NCBI GenBank assembly: GCA_947589405.1
Contig: CANQBT010000032.1
Span: forward strand, 1 to 17,688
DNA from: an uncultured Clostridia bacterium
GTDB taxonomy: Bacteria; Bacillota; Clostridia; Lachnospirales; CAG-274
DNA length: 17,688 nt
Direction of reading: 5' to 3'
Under the pieces are notes generated by a model, which searched no databases, was not told the origin of the DNA, and was given only the letters and a program-made list of their open reading frames with translations. Shown here one piece after another: positions 7,048 through 15,116 of the stretch. Within the stretch, counting starts at the first letter, position 1, and each line of letters starts with the position of its first letter. A program made the translations under genes and the position numbers.

Positions 7048-8685
7048 ATGAGCAAGAAAAAGAAGAAGGGCGGAGGTTCCTTTATAAAACAGGCTGCCAT
7101 ACTGGCAGGCGCAGGAATACTTGTGCGTATAGTGGGATTTTTATACAGGCTTCCTCTTACCAATATGATAGGCAATGAGGGAAACGGAATATACGGCGCA
7201 GGCTATAATATATACAACTTTTTCCTTATTATGAGCTCTGCGGGACTTCCCGTTGCCATATCCAAAATGGTTTCCGAGAGAGTGGCTCTTGGAGAATATA
7301 CAAATGCAAAAAAGGTTTTCAGAGTATCTATGACAGTTGCAGGTTCTCTTAGCTTTCTGTGCGCAATGCTTATGGTATGCGGAGCCTATGCGGTAGGGCA
7401 ATACTGCGAGATGATAGGCAATACCGACAGCATGTGGTATTTAAGTATAGGCTGTATATATACCCTTGCGCCTACGGTATTCATAGTAGGCATAATGGCT
7501 GTGTTCAGAGGATTCTTTCAGGGACTTCATACTACCGTTCCCACAGCTATGTCACAGCTCATAGAGCAGATATTCCATGCTGTTTTCAGTATACTTCTGG
7601 CTTATCTGCTTTTAGACGCAGGAGTTGAATATGCGGCGGCAGGCGGTACTGCCGGCACAGGTATAGGCGCTCTTGCAGGTCTTGTACTTCTTGTGGCTGT
7701 ATTCTATGCTACAAAAAAGCAGAGAGATGCGGAATTTGCTCTTGATAAAGGGGATTACAAGGTACAGAGCTTTAAGGAAATAACGGTCACGCTTATTAAA
7801 ATAGCCGTACCTATAATCACAGGCACCGCCATTTTCTCAATGACCAATCTTGTGGATATGATAATGGTAAACAGCAGACTTGCGGCAGCAGGCTTTGCTC
7901 CCAATAAGATAATTGACCTATATGGTCAGCTCAACGGCAAATACGTTACTCTTACGACATTGCCTGTGGCTATATCCACAGCTATTGCAACGGCTGTCAT
8001 ACCAAGCATAGCCGCAAGCGTTGTAAGAAAGGAAAAGGATATAGTACAGTCAAAGGTAGACACTACGCTTAGAATAACAATGATGATCTCTATACCTGCG
8101 GCAGCAGGCTTAGGCGCTCTCGGAACTCCTATACTTGCCATGCTCTTCCCTAACTATCCCGAAGGCGGAACGCTTTTGCAGGTAGGGTCCTTAAGCGTTA
8201 TTTTCCTTTCCCTGAGTCAGATCTCAACAGGTGTATTGCAGGGTATAGGCAAGGTAAAGACTCCTGCCTTCAACGCTCTTATAGGCGCCCTTACGAAGAT
8301 ACCCTTTACCTATATTCTGGTTGCCATACCCTTTATAAACGTAATAGGCGCAGTACTCAGCACGACAATATGCTATATGGTCTGTTCGCTGCTGAATTTC
8401 AGAGCGCTTATAAAGGCTACGGGCGTAAGGCCGGATTTCATGGGAATGCTTGTAAAGCCAAGCATAGCGTCTATAGCTATGGCTGCTGTATGCATACTTG
8501 TATATAAGGGAATATTCATGGTATTGCCTTATAATACTTTGGCTACGCTTTTTGCAATTATTGTGGCGCTTGCAGTTTACTTTGCCGTTATGGTGCTCAT
8601 AAGAGGACTGAACAGAGAGGACTTGCAGCTTATGCCCGGAGGAAGCAAGCTTATACCGCTTCTTGAAAAAATGAATAGATTATAA
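7048..8685 (+). CDS. MurJ/YtgP-type lipid flippase (polysaccharide biosynthesis family, MVF/MATE fold)
   Basis: This encodes a 545-residue membrane protein with a very basic start (MSKKKKKGGG) and about 14 hydrophobic segments, the usual size and layout of the YtgP/SpoVB/MurJ group that moves lipid-linked cell-wall precursors across the membrane. The stretches VRIVGFLYRLPLTNMIGNEG and YNFFLIMSSAGLPVAISKMV are typical of this group in Clostridia. The ATG at 7048 is preceded by AGGAAGG inside the last codons of typA, with four bases between the genes, so translation is likely coupled; the frame upstream of 7048 lies in typA coding sequence. A strong hairpin follows the stop. Family resemblance cannot separate a lipid II flippase from a transporter of another lipid-linked oligosaccharide or a sporulation paralogue. 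Confidence 0.88.
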   Translation: MSKKKKKGGGSFIKQAAILAGAGILVRIVGFLYRLPLTNMIGNEGNGIYGAGYNIYNFFLIMSSAGLPVAISKMVSERVALGEYTNAKKVFRVSMTVAGSLSFLCAMLMVCGAYAVGQYCEMIGNTDSMWYLSIGCIYTLAPTVFIVGIMAVFRGFFQGLHTTVPTAMSQLIEQIFHAVFSILLAYLLLDAGVEYAAAGGTAGTGIGALAGLVLLVAVFYATKKQRDAEFALDKGDYKVQSFKEITVTLIKIAVPIITGTAIFSMTNLVDMIMVNSRLAAAGFAPNKIIDLYGQLNGKYVTLTTLPVAISTAIATAVIPSIAASVVRKEKDIVQSKVDTTLRITMMISIPAAAGLGALGTPILAMLFPNYPEGGTLLQVGSLSVIFLSLSQISTGVLQGIGKVKTPAFNALIGALTKIPFTYILVAIPFINVIGAVLSTTICYMVCSLLNFRALIKATGVRPDFMGMLVKPSIASIAMAAVCILVYKGIFMVLPYNTLATLFAIIVALAVYFAVMVLIRGLNREDLQLMPGGSKLIPLLEKMNRL

Positions 8686-8690
8686 AATAT

Positions 8691-8740
8691 AAAGGCTGTC
8701 TGCAATGGTCATAAATGGCATTTGCAGACAGCCTTTAACA
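8691..8740 (+). terminator. Strong hairpin after the flippase gene, probable terminator
   Basis: Fifteen perfect pairs (AAAGGCTGTCTGCA at 8691-8704 with its complement at 8723-8736, plus 8705/8722). Only three T follow, then AACAG, so termination may be partial and leave the ATP-grasp genes in the same transcript. Confidence 0.65.
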
Positions 8741-8767
8741 GAAGTATACTGTATATGAGGTGATAGC

Positions 8768-9619
8768 ATGAAGGGCTGGCTTGTGGTAAACGGATTTCTG
8801 AACAGCTCAAAGTTCAATGAGATATATCAATGGCTGAAGGCAGCCTTTGAAAGAAGGGGTCATATCATTGAAGTATATTCAAATATTGAGCTTAAGCTTA
8901 TAGACAGCAGTATCAAAATGCCGGATTTTGTACTGTTCTGGGATAAGGATATAGTGCTGGCAAGGGAACTGGAGGCTATGGGACTCAGACTTTTCAACAG
9001 CAGCAGAGCCATTGAGCTTTGTGACAACAAGGCGCTTACATATATCACTCTTAAGGGAAAGCTGCCTATGCCGAATACGATAACGGTACCTATGACCTAT
9101 CGCAATATAGGCTACAACAGCATGGAGTTTGTGAAAGAGGCAGGGGAAAGACTGGGTTATCCCTTTATAATAAAGGAATGCTTCGGCTCCTTTGGTCAGC
9201 AGGTGTATATGGCGAAGGATCAAAGGCAGGCGGAGGAAATAGTCAGCCATACGGCAGAGCCCCTTATTTTTCAGGAATATATAGCCGAAAGCAGAGGGCG
9301 TGACATACGCATAAACATAGTGGGAGGAAAAGCAAAGGCTTCTATGCTCAGGAGGAATGAAAAGGATTTCAGAGCCAATATCACAATAGGGGGTTCAATG
9401 GAAAAATACACTCCGTCACCTGAGGAAACAGATATTGCAGAAGGAGCGTGCCGTATACTTGGTCTTGACTTTGGCGGAGTAGATATACTTATAGGCAGTA
9501 ACGGACCTTTGCTTTGCGAGGTCAATTCAAATGCCCATTTTAAGAGCATATACGACTGTACGGGCGTTAATATTGCGGAAAAAATAGAGGAGTATATTGA
9601 AAAATGCTTGGATATATAA
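8768..9619 (+). CDS. RimK-like ATP-grasp carboxylate-amine ligase, first of a pair
   Basis: This encodes a 283-residue soluble ATP-grasp protein of the RimK type, which activates a carboxylate as acyl phosphate and joins it to an amine. Residues 1-80 form the N-terminal domain. CDNKALTY (85-92), the ATP lysine in IIKECFGSFGQQV (Lys136 and glycine-rich loop), the hinge FQEYI (169-173), GRDIRINIVGG (177-187), FRANITIGG (201-209), Asp239, and the metal ligands Glu251 and Asn253 in CEVNSNAH give a complete canonical active site. GAGGTGA stands just before the ATG. It overlaps the next ligase gene by 16 bases. Substrate unknown: glutamate addition is the commonest RimK activity, but peptide, cell-wall or small-molecule substrates are equally possible. 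Confidence 0.88.
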   Translation: MKGWLVVNGFLNSSKFNEIYQWLKAAFERRGHIIEVYSNIELKLIDSSIKMPDFVLFWDKDIVLARELEAMGLRLFNSSRAIELCDNKALTYITLKGKLPMPNTITVPMTYRNIGYNSMEFVKEAGERLGYPFIIKECFGSFGQQVYMAKDQRQAEEIVSHTAEPLIFQEYIAESRGRDIRINIVGGKAKASMLRRNEKDFRANITIGGSMEKYTPSPEETDIAEGACRILGLDFGGVDILIGSNGPLLCEVNSNAHFKSIYDCTGVNIAEKIEEYIEKCLDI

Positions 9620-10392
9620 TATATGACAGGGCTGCGGCGCTGCAAAATATCGGATATATACAGATGTATACGGATAAATTCAAAAAAAGAGGTATTGAAA
9701 TAAAGCTTGTATATGCAGATGAGCTTTGGGAAAAGGCGCTGCCTGATTTTGCAATAGTCCGCATAATTTCTCCTGAAATTACAGGCAGTCTTGAAAAAAA
9801 GGGCGTAAGATGCTTCAACAATTACAAAGTGTCATACATAACAAACGACAAGGCGCTTACTTATAAATATGTAAATGACAGAGGGATAAGGATAATGGAT
9901 ACCTTCTGCACAGCAGATGATGTAAACAGCTTTCCCGTAGTAATAAAGCCCAAGAGCAGTCATGGAGGAGATAGGGTATTCATGGTAGGCTCATATGATG
10001 AGCTTGAAAAAAAGCTAAAGCTTTATGAAGATGGCAGCTATGTTGTGCAAAAGACTGCATCTGAGCTTGGTAAGGATCTGAGGGTATATGTCATAGGCAA
10101 TGATATAGTATGCTCTATGCTAAGAGAATCGGATAATGATTTCAGAAGTAATTTCTGCTTGGGAGGACGAGCGTCTGTATATGAGCTTTCCGAAAGTGAA
10201 AAAAAGCTTGTCGGTTCTGTTATGGAGCTTTTTGACTTTGACTTTGTAGGTATAGACTTTGTATTTGATAAGGGTCGTATGGTTTTTAATGAAATTGAAG
10301 ACGTTGTGGGAAGCCGTATGGTCTATTCCTGTACGGATATTGATATTGTTGAACTGTATGTAGAGCATATATGTAAGGCTTTGTGTATATAA
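9604..10392 (+). CDS. RimK-like ATP-grasp protein, second of a pair, with altered active-site positions
   Basis: This encodes a 262-residue paralogue of the preceding protein, with the same order of motifs: NDKALTY (81-87), VIKPKSSHGGDRV with ATP lysine Lys115, GKDLRVYVIGN (156-166), DFRSNFCLGG (179-188) and Asp218. Two places differ: the hinge reads VQKTA (148-152), so Lys150 stands where the partner has Glu170, and the metal motif reads FNEIEDVVGSRM, with Glu232 where the partner has Asn253. It may use a different substrate or metal arrangement, or act as a partner subunit. The ATG at 9604 lies inside the end of the first ligase gene (16-base overlap), with GGAG about 11 bases upstream, so translation is coupled. 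A terminator follows. Confidence 0.85.
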   Translation: MLGYIIYDRAAALQNIGYIQMYTDKFKKRGIEIKLVYADELWEKALPDFAIVRIISPEITGSLEKKGVRCFNNYKVSYITNDKALTYKYVNDRGIRIMDTFCTADDVNSFPVVIKPKSSHGGDRVFMVGSYDELEKKLKLYEDGSYVVQKTASELGKDLRVYVIGNDIVCSMLRESDNDFRSNFCLGGRASVYELSESEKKLVGSVMELFDFDFVGIDFVFDKGRMVFNEIEDVVGSRMVYSCTDIDIVELYVEHICKALCI

Positions 10393-10397
10393 TTAAT

Positions 10398-10449
10398 AGG
10401 CTGCCGCATTATGGGTCAAAAGAGATCCTAATGCGACAGCTTTATTTTT
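10398..10449 (+). terminator. Rho-independent terminator after the ATP-grasp pair
   Basis: AGGCTGCCGCATTA (10398-10411) pairs with 10429-10442 apart from one mismatch and one G-T pair, and TTATTTTT follows. It separates the plus-strand genes from the converging RND operon. Confidence 0.82.
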
Positions 10450-10479
10450 ACTCAAATGCGCTTATAATGTTGAAAAGTC

Positions 10480-13400
10480 CTAATTTTTATAAGCAAGGGA
10501 ATATACCAGAGGTACCAGCACAAGATTCACTATCATAGATACCAGCAGACCTACAAGCATAAGTACTGCCATAGGTACGAAAAGCTCATCGCCAAAGAGA
10601 GCAAGGGGCATAAGTCCCAGTACGGTAGTCATTGTGCTCATCATTATTGGACGAAGTCTTTGACCGCCTGCGGCTCTGCAGGCGTCCTCAACGGAAAGTC
10701 CCTTTTCTGTTTCGTTTGTTATACAGTCTATAAGCACTATGGCGTTGGCAAGCACGCAGCCCAGCAGACTGACAGCGCCTATAAGTGCAAAAAGACTCAA
10801 GGGCTGACCCGTAAGCATAAGAGCCACAAATCCTGCCGATACGCCAAAGGGAACGGATATAAATATTATACCTACCTTCTTGAAGGAGCCGAACTGTATA
10901 AGCAGTATTATAAGTATAACTATTATTGCAACAAGAGCGGCAACGCCTATGTTAGCCAGCACTTCTTCAAAGAATATCTTCTTTTTGCCTGATTTTTCTA
11001 TGGTAACGCTTTCGGGGAATTGATCCTTCATCTCTTCTATTCTGTTTTCAAGCTCAGTCTGTATATCCAAATCGCTTACGCCAAAGCCGTTGTAGCAGCC
11101 GACAATGCGGCCTCTTCTGCCATCTATTCTTGAAATAGAGGTTATCTCAGGCTTAAGTGAAACGTCTGCAAACTGAGATACGCTGTATTTTTCATTCTGT
11201 ATAGAGGACTTTACCTTAAGCTCTTTTATTTGCTCTCTGGAGTCCACATTGGTATCAAGCACAATGTCGTATTCCTTGCTGCCGTTTCTGTAGGCGGATA
11301 CGGTCCTGCCCATAAGGGCAATATTCAACTCATTCTGGGCTTCGGCTTCTGTAAGTCCCAGAGTATTCAGCTTCATTGGATCCATGTTTATAAAATAGCT
11401 GTAGGTAGCCAGTTCGTTTTTGTTTCTGACACCCTTTGTACCCTCTATACTGCTGAGAATGTCGTTTATCATTTCGGCAGCAGTATTCAGATCGTCTGTA
11501 TTGTCGGAATATATCTTCATTTCTACAGGCTTGGAATTGAGAGTCATTATGCCAAGCTCGTCTACAAGTATAGATGCGCCGCCAACTCTTTCATTGAGCT
11601 GATTTTGAAGAAAGTCTACCATATCCTCTGCTTTTTTGAAGCGGTCGCTCTTTGAAAAATCTGCCTTTACAAGTATATCGCCTACGTTGTCTCCTCCTGC
11701 CTTAGGCAGTATTGAGTAATCGTAACGAGGTATTGCGGTACCTATGCCGCTTAAGTAATACTGTGTTTCAGGCTGTTCGTCAAGTATATCTTCTATATTG
11801 TTTACGATCTCTCTTGTTCTGTCCAGACTGTCCTCACTATCTCCCTGTACGTCTATTGTTATTATGTCCTTTCCTGCCATAGGTATTATTTGCAGATCCA
11901 GTACAAATACAGATGATGCAAATACAAGTACTGCAATTACAGCGCATAGTATAGTGATTTTTTTGTGTTTAAAAGCGTGTTCAAACAGCGAATTGTATAC
12001 CCTTACGGAAAAAGGCTCTTTGCCGTTTTTGTTTTCCTTTGTCTTTTCAAGGAAGAAATAGCTCATAACAGGGGTCACGCATATTGACACAAGGTATGAC
12101 GCCACAAGACAGCATATTATAACTACGGGGAATGTTATTGCCAGCTGATGATATGCTCCGGGCAGAGTCAGTATAGAGCTGAATGCCAATACTGCCATAA
12201 GCATAGATACAAATACAGGCAAGGCTACAGAGGAGGTACCCTGTGTAACGGCTGCTTTTTTGTCCATTCCCGCATCTATATTCTTTTGTATGGCATCGCT
12301 TACCACTACGGCGTTGTCCACAAGCATGCCCAGTACCACTATAAGTGACGCAAGAGAAACGAACTGTATTTCAAAGCCCATTATGTATGTGCATACAAAG
12401 CTTGCAAATATTGCAAGAGGTATTGCGAAGGATACCACAAGGGCATTTCTGAAATTCATACCTATCATAATGACGATCACTACAAGTATTATGGATTCTA
12501 TAAGGTTTATGACAAAGCTGTTTATGGAATCCTGCACCTCGTCAGGCTGAAGGAATACCTTATTTACGGCTATTCCCTCAGGAAGAGAAGCATTGTAATC
12601 GTCTATTGTGCGGTTTATTTCATCGCCTAAGCTTACTACGTTGAGTCCCTCCTGGAAGTAAACGGCAAGTACCGTTGAACGGCTGTCGTTATATATGTAA
12701 TAGCCCTGATCGTCAGGCACCTCCATGCTTATGTCGGCTATGTCCGAGAGCCTTGTTATTATATAATCTTCATTGGCGGAAACAACTATGTTTTTTATTT
12801 CCTCAAGACTTTCAAACTTGCCTGAGGTGTTTACGTTTATATCATTTCCTTCAACACTTACGGAGCCTGCCGGCAATGTGGAATTGTGATATTCTATAAG
12901 CTGTGCAAGCTCTGCAAGAGATACGTCTGTGTCGTTGAGTCTGTCTATATTTACGGTTATTTTTACCTGAGAAGGCACGTCGCCGTAAATATCCACCTTT
13001 CTTATACCGTCTATAAGCCTTAATTTATTGCTTATTTCCTTGCTTCTCTGTGAAAGCTCATCTGTTGTTATGTTATCTCCCGTAACGGCAAGTATAAGTC
13101 CCGCTGTGTCCATAACATCGTCATCTACGGTAATTGAAGAGATGCCTGAGGGAAGGTCTGCCCTCAGAGTATCAAGCTTATCCTTAAGCTCGTCAAATTC
13201 CTTGTCCACCTCGTTCTGAGAAAGGTCCATGCTTAAATTTACGCTTGTTACGCAAAAGCTGTCACCTGCTGTTGTATCACACTTGTCAAAGCCGTCAAGC
13301 TCCATGCAGGCATGCTCTATTTTTTCTGCGATGAGCTGCTCCATGTCCTCTGCTGTTGCTCCGGGATATATTGCCGTAACTGTTGCCACAGGCAGCACTA

Positions 13401-13524
13401 CCTTAGGAAAATGCTGCTTAGGCATTTTGTAATATGAAAATGCTCCGGCGCAGAATATCATAAGCATAAGCATTATGACAAGGGATTTTCTGTCCAAAAG
13501 ACCGTCAAAAAATTTTTTGCCCAT
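10480..13524 (-). CDS. RND-family efflux transporter (AcrB/HAE-like permease)
   Basis: This encodes a 1014-residue pump with the RND plan: a first membrane helix, a large extracytoplasmic loop (about 35-335), six helices, a second large loop (about 550-830) and five C-terminal helices. PGATAEDMEQLIAEKIE (54-70) is a typical porter-domain motif. Helix 4 reads VLGMLVDNAVVVSDAI: Asp403 lines up with AcrB Asp407 and Asn404 with AcrB Asp408. In the C-terminal half LANAIVLID has Ala926 where AcrB has Lys940. Such changes occur in Gram-positive RND proteins, but the proton relay must differ from AcrB. GGAGG precedes the ATG by seven bases and lies within the end of the adaptor gene, two bases away, so the two are one operon. 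No outer-membrane channel is encoded nearby. Exported substrate unknown. Confidence 0.93.
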   Translation of the reverse strand: MGKKFFDGLLDRKSLVIMLMLMIFCAGAFSYYKMPKQHFPKVVLPVATVTAIYPGATAEDMEQLIAEKIEHACMELDGFDKCDTTAGDSFCVTSVNLSMDLSQNEVDKEFDELKDKLDTLRADLPSGISSITVDDDVMDTAGLILAVTGDNITTDELSQRSKEISNKLRLIDGIRKVDIYGDVPSQVKITVNIDRLNDTDVSLAELAQLIEYHNSTLPAGSVSVEGNDINVNTSGKFESLEEIKNIVVSANEDYIITRLSDIADISMEVPDDQGYYIYNDSRSTVLAVYFQEGLNVVSLGDEINRTIDDYNASLPEGIAVNKVFLQPDEVQDSINSFVINLIESIILVVIVIMIGMNFRNALVVSFAIPLAIFASFVCTYIMGFEIQFVSLASLIVVLGMLVDNAVVVSDAIQKNIDAGMDKKAAVTQGTSSVALPVFVSMLMAVLAFSSILTLPGAYHQLAITFPVVIICCLVASYLVSICVTPVMSYFFLEKTKENKNGKEPFSVRVYNSLFEHAFKHKKITILCAVIAVLVFASSVFVLDLQIIPMAGKDIITIDVQGDSEDSLDRTREIVNNIEDILDEQPETQYYLSGIGTAIPRYDYSILPKAGGDNVGDILVKADFSKSDRFKKAEDMVDFLQNQLNERVGGASILVDELGIMTLNSKPVEMKIYSDNTDDLNTAAEMINDILSSIEGTKGVRNKNELATYSYFINMDPMKLNTLGLTEAEAQNELNIALMGRTVSAYRNGSKEYDIVLDTNVDSREQIKELKVKSSIQNEKYSVSQFADVSLKPEITSISRIDGRRGRIVGCYNGFGVSDLDIQTELENRIEEMKDQFPESVTIEKSGKKKIFFEEVLANIGVAALVAIIVILIILLIQFGSFKKVGIIFISVPFGVSAGFVALMLTGQPLSLFALIGAVSLLGCVLANAIVLIDCITNETEKGLSVEDACRAAGGQRLRPIMMSTMTTVLGLMPLALFGDELFVPMAVLMLVGLLVSMIVNLVLVPLVYSLAYKN

Positions 13525-13526
13525 AA

Positions 13527-14918
13527 TTACGCCTCCGTTTTTACAAGGTCGTTTTCTCTCAGATTCTTAATACCTTCTGTCACTATGAGGGCAGTAGGGT
13601 CGTCTATCTGTACCTCTACCTTATCTCCTGAGAAATCGCCAAGTATTACCTGCTTTTTATGCACTCTGTTTTCGGAGTCAACGGCATACACATAGTCTAC
13701 GCCTTCGGAATTGAATACTGCGTCTATAGGCACATAACAGCCGCCTGAGGAGCCTGTTATTATTTTTACATCTACTGTTTCGCCTATTGTATAGTCACCG
13801 TCTATCGTTATATCTACGGCGTATGTCCTTGTCTTTTCATCGGGATATTGAGCTATTGCCGTGACTGTACCCGAAGCGCTGCCGTTTATAAGAGCCTTTC
13901 CGCCTATTTTTATGTTCTTGTATTCGCTGTCTGAAGCGCCTACGCTTACAATAAGCTCGCTGCTCTTTGCCACAACTACGGGATAGCCTGCGGCAATTAT
14001 TTCGCCTTCCTTATAGGGCAGCTCCATAACATAGCCGTCGCTGTCTGCTTTAAGCGTAGAATCGTTTATATTCTTGCGAACTATGTCGTTGGAGGTAGAA
14101 GCGCTCTTTACATTGGCTTGTGCTGCCGCTACGTCCTTTGCCTTGCTTGTAATAAGGTTGTCAAGACTCTTCTGAGCCTGAGTTTTCTGAGCTTTTGCAG
14201 TATCCAGCTCGGCTTTCTTGCTCTCCAGCTCGGCTTTCTTGCTCTCCAGCTCAGCCTTGTCGCCTTCATAGGCTGCCTTTGCAGCCTCAAGCTCTGCTGC
14301 CTTTGTCTTGTATGTACTCTCTGCTGCGTCAAGGTCCTTGTCGGAAAGACCGCCTGCCGCATTTATCTCTCTTGCCGCATCTAATTCTTCCTTAAGCGTA
14401 TTGAGAGCTGTCTGTCCCGCTTCTATATTTTTAAGCTCTGCCGTAAGACCTGTTTCAAGAGCGGCAATACCCTTTTCCCCTGCGTCTATACCCTTCTGTG
14501 CGGCAGCTATGCTTTCGTCAATAGTTCCTATCTGACTTCTGGCATTTGCTATATTTGTGTCATATGTGCTTATAGTTTTCTGCAAGGTGGCGTCTGCCTG
14601 ATCCTTAGTATTTTCGCCTATGGAGGCGTTGTACTCCATTGTGGTGGTGTCAAGCTTTGCCAGTATATCACCTGCATTGAACTTCTGTCCCTTTTCAACA
14701 CATATTTCCGCTATCTTTCCTCCTGTGAGGAAGGCATAATTCTTGGTCTCCTTTGCCTTTACTATACCGATATAGCTGTAGCCCGTTGAAACGCTTTGCT
14801 CAGAAACCGCCTGAGTCTTTACTATCTTAGCCGTCTGCCCGGAGGTTTCGGTATTTTTTTCACCGCAGCCGGTACAGAGCAAAAGCACCGACATGGCTAT
14901 TGCAAATTTTCTTTTCAT
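13527..14918 (-). CDS. RND adaptor lipoprotein (HlyD-like membrane fusion protein)
   Basis: This encodes a 463-residue adaptor that partners the downstream pump. MKRKFAIAMSVLLLCTGC is a lipoprotein signal with Cys18 as the lipidated residue (Cys at -3 is unusual but TG-C is acceptable). A half lipoyl domain (about 60-95) is followed by a long coiled coil (about 100-285, rich in Ala, Lys, Glu) and the second half lipoyl domain (about 286-318, including DSDGYVMELPYKEGEI), then a beta-barrel and membrane-proximal domain. I chose the ATG at 14918 because GGGAGGA lies just upstream and the signal peptide starts there; the ten-residue extension from 14948 has no ribosome site. Lipid anchoring in place of a periplasm-spanning location suits a Gram-positive cell. 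It is the first gene of the operon, divergent from the TetR-type gene. Confidence 0.92.
   Translation of the reverse strand: MKRKFAIAMSVLLLCTGCGEKNTETSGQTAKIVKTQAVSEQSVSTGYSYIGIVKAKETKNYAFLTGGKIAEICVEKGQKFNAGDILAKLDTTTMEYNASIGENTKDQADATLQKTISTYDTNIANARSQIGTIDESIAAAQKGIDAGEKGIAALETGLTAELKNIEAGQTALNTLKEELDAAREINAAGGLSDKDLDAAESTYKTKAAELEAAKAAYEGDKAELESKKAELESKKAELDTAKAQKTQAQKSLDNLITSKAKDVAAAQANVKSASTSNDIVRKNINDSTLKADSDGYVMELPYKEGEIIAAGYPVVVAKSSELIVSVGASDSEYKNIKIGGKALINGSASGTVTAIAQYPDEKTRTYAVDITIDGDYTIGETVDVKIITGSSGGCYVPIDAVFNSEGVDYVYAVDSENRVHKKQVILGDFSGDKVEVQIDDPTALIVTEGIKNLRENDLVKTEA
14205..14267. repeat. 21-bp tandem repeat inside the adaptor coiled coil
   Basis: Two exact 21-base units (14205-14225, 14226-14246) are followed by a diverged third. 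They encode repeated AELESKK heptads, so copy-number change would lengthen or shorten the coiled coil by one heptad without a frameshift. Confidence 0.85.
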
Positions 14919-14949
14919 TATATATCCTCCCTTTATTATACATGTCATT

Positions 14950-14977
14950 ATTATTTATATAAATTAATATAAATAAT
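14950..14977. promoter_or_regulatory. AT-rich 28-bp palindrome over the adaptor promoter, candidate TetR-type operator
   Basis: ATTATTTATAT (14950-14960) and ATATAAATAAT (14967-14977) pair perfectly. The palindrome covers the -10 box (14966-14971) and the expected transcription start of the RND operon, where a bound repressor would block it. Assignment to the neighbouring TetR-type protein is inference. Confidence 0.5.
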
Positions 14978-14994
14978 GTAAAAATTATTTTCAA
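14966..14994 (-). promoter_or_regulatory. Promoter of the RND export operon
   Basis: On the minus strand TTGAAA (14994-14989), 17 bases, then TATATT (14971-14966); both boxes match five of six. Transcription would start about 40 bases before the adaptor ATG. Confidence 0.65.
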
Positions 14995-15026
14995 TGGTCA
15001 ATAAAACACCTTATATTGCTTATTAC

Positions 15027-15045
15027 ACACTTTATGATAAAATGT
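15027..15045. promoter_or_regulatory. Imperfect 19-bp palindrome between the divergent promoters
   Basis: ACACTTTAT and ATAAAATGT flank a central G, with one mismatch. The size suits a TetR-family operator, and the site lies between the -35 boxes of the adaptor and regulator promoters. It is an alternative or second operator candidate. Confidence 0.4.
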
Positions 15046-15064
15046 TTCTTATCTGTATACCGTA

Positions 15065-15093
15065 TTGCATAATTTTTGAAATTGTAATATAAT
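15065..15093 (+). promoter_or_regulatory. Promoter of the TetR-type regulator gene
   Basis: TTGCAT (15065-15070), 17 bases, then a perfect TATAAT (15088-15093). The start would be near 15100, close to the ribosome site at 15103-15108, leaving a very short leader. Confidence 0.65.
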
Positions 15094-15116
15094 AGTAACA
15101 TAAGGAGGCAGTACAA

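Noticed and set aside
8722..8750. TTGCAG-N17-TATACT as a promoter for the ATP-grasp pair
   Set aside because: The start would fall in the ribosome site, leaving no usable leader, and the -35 match is only three of six within a hairpin arm.
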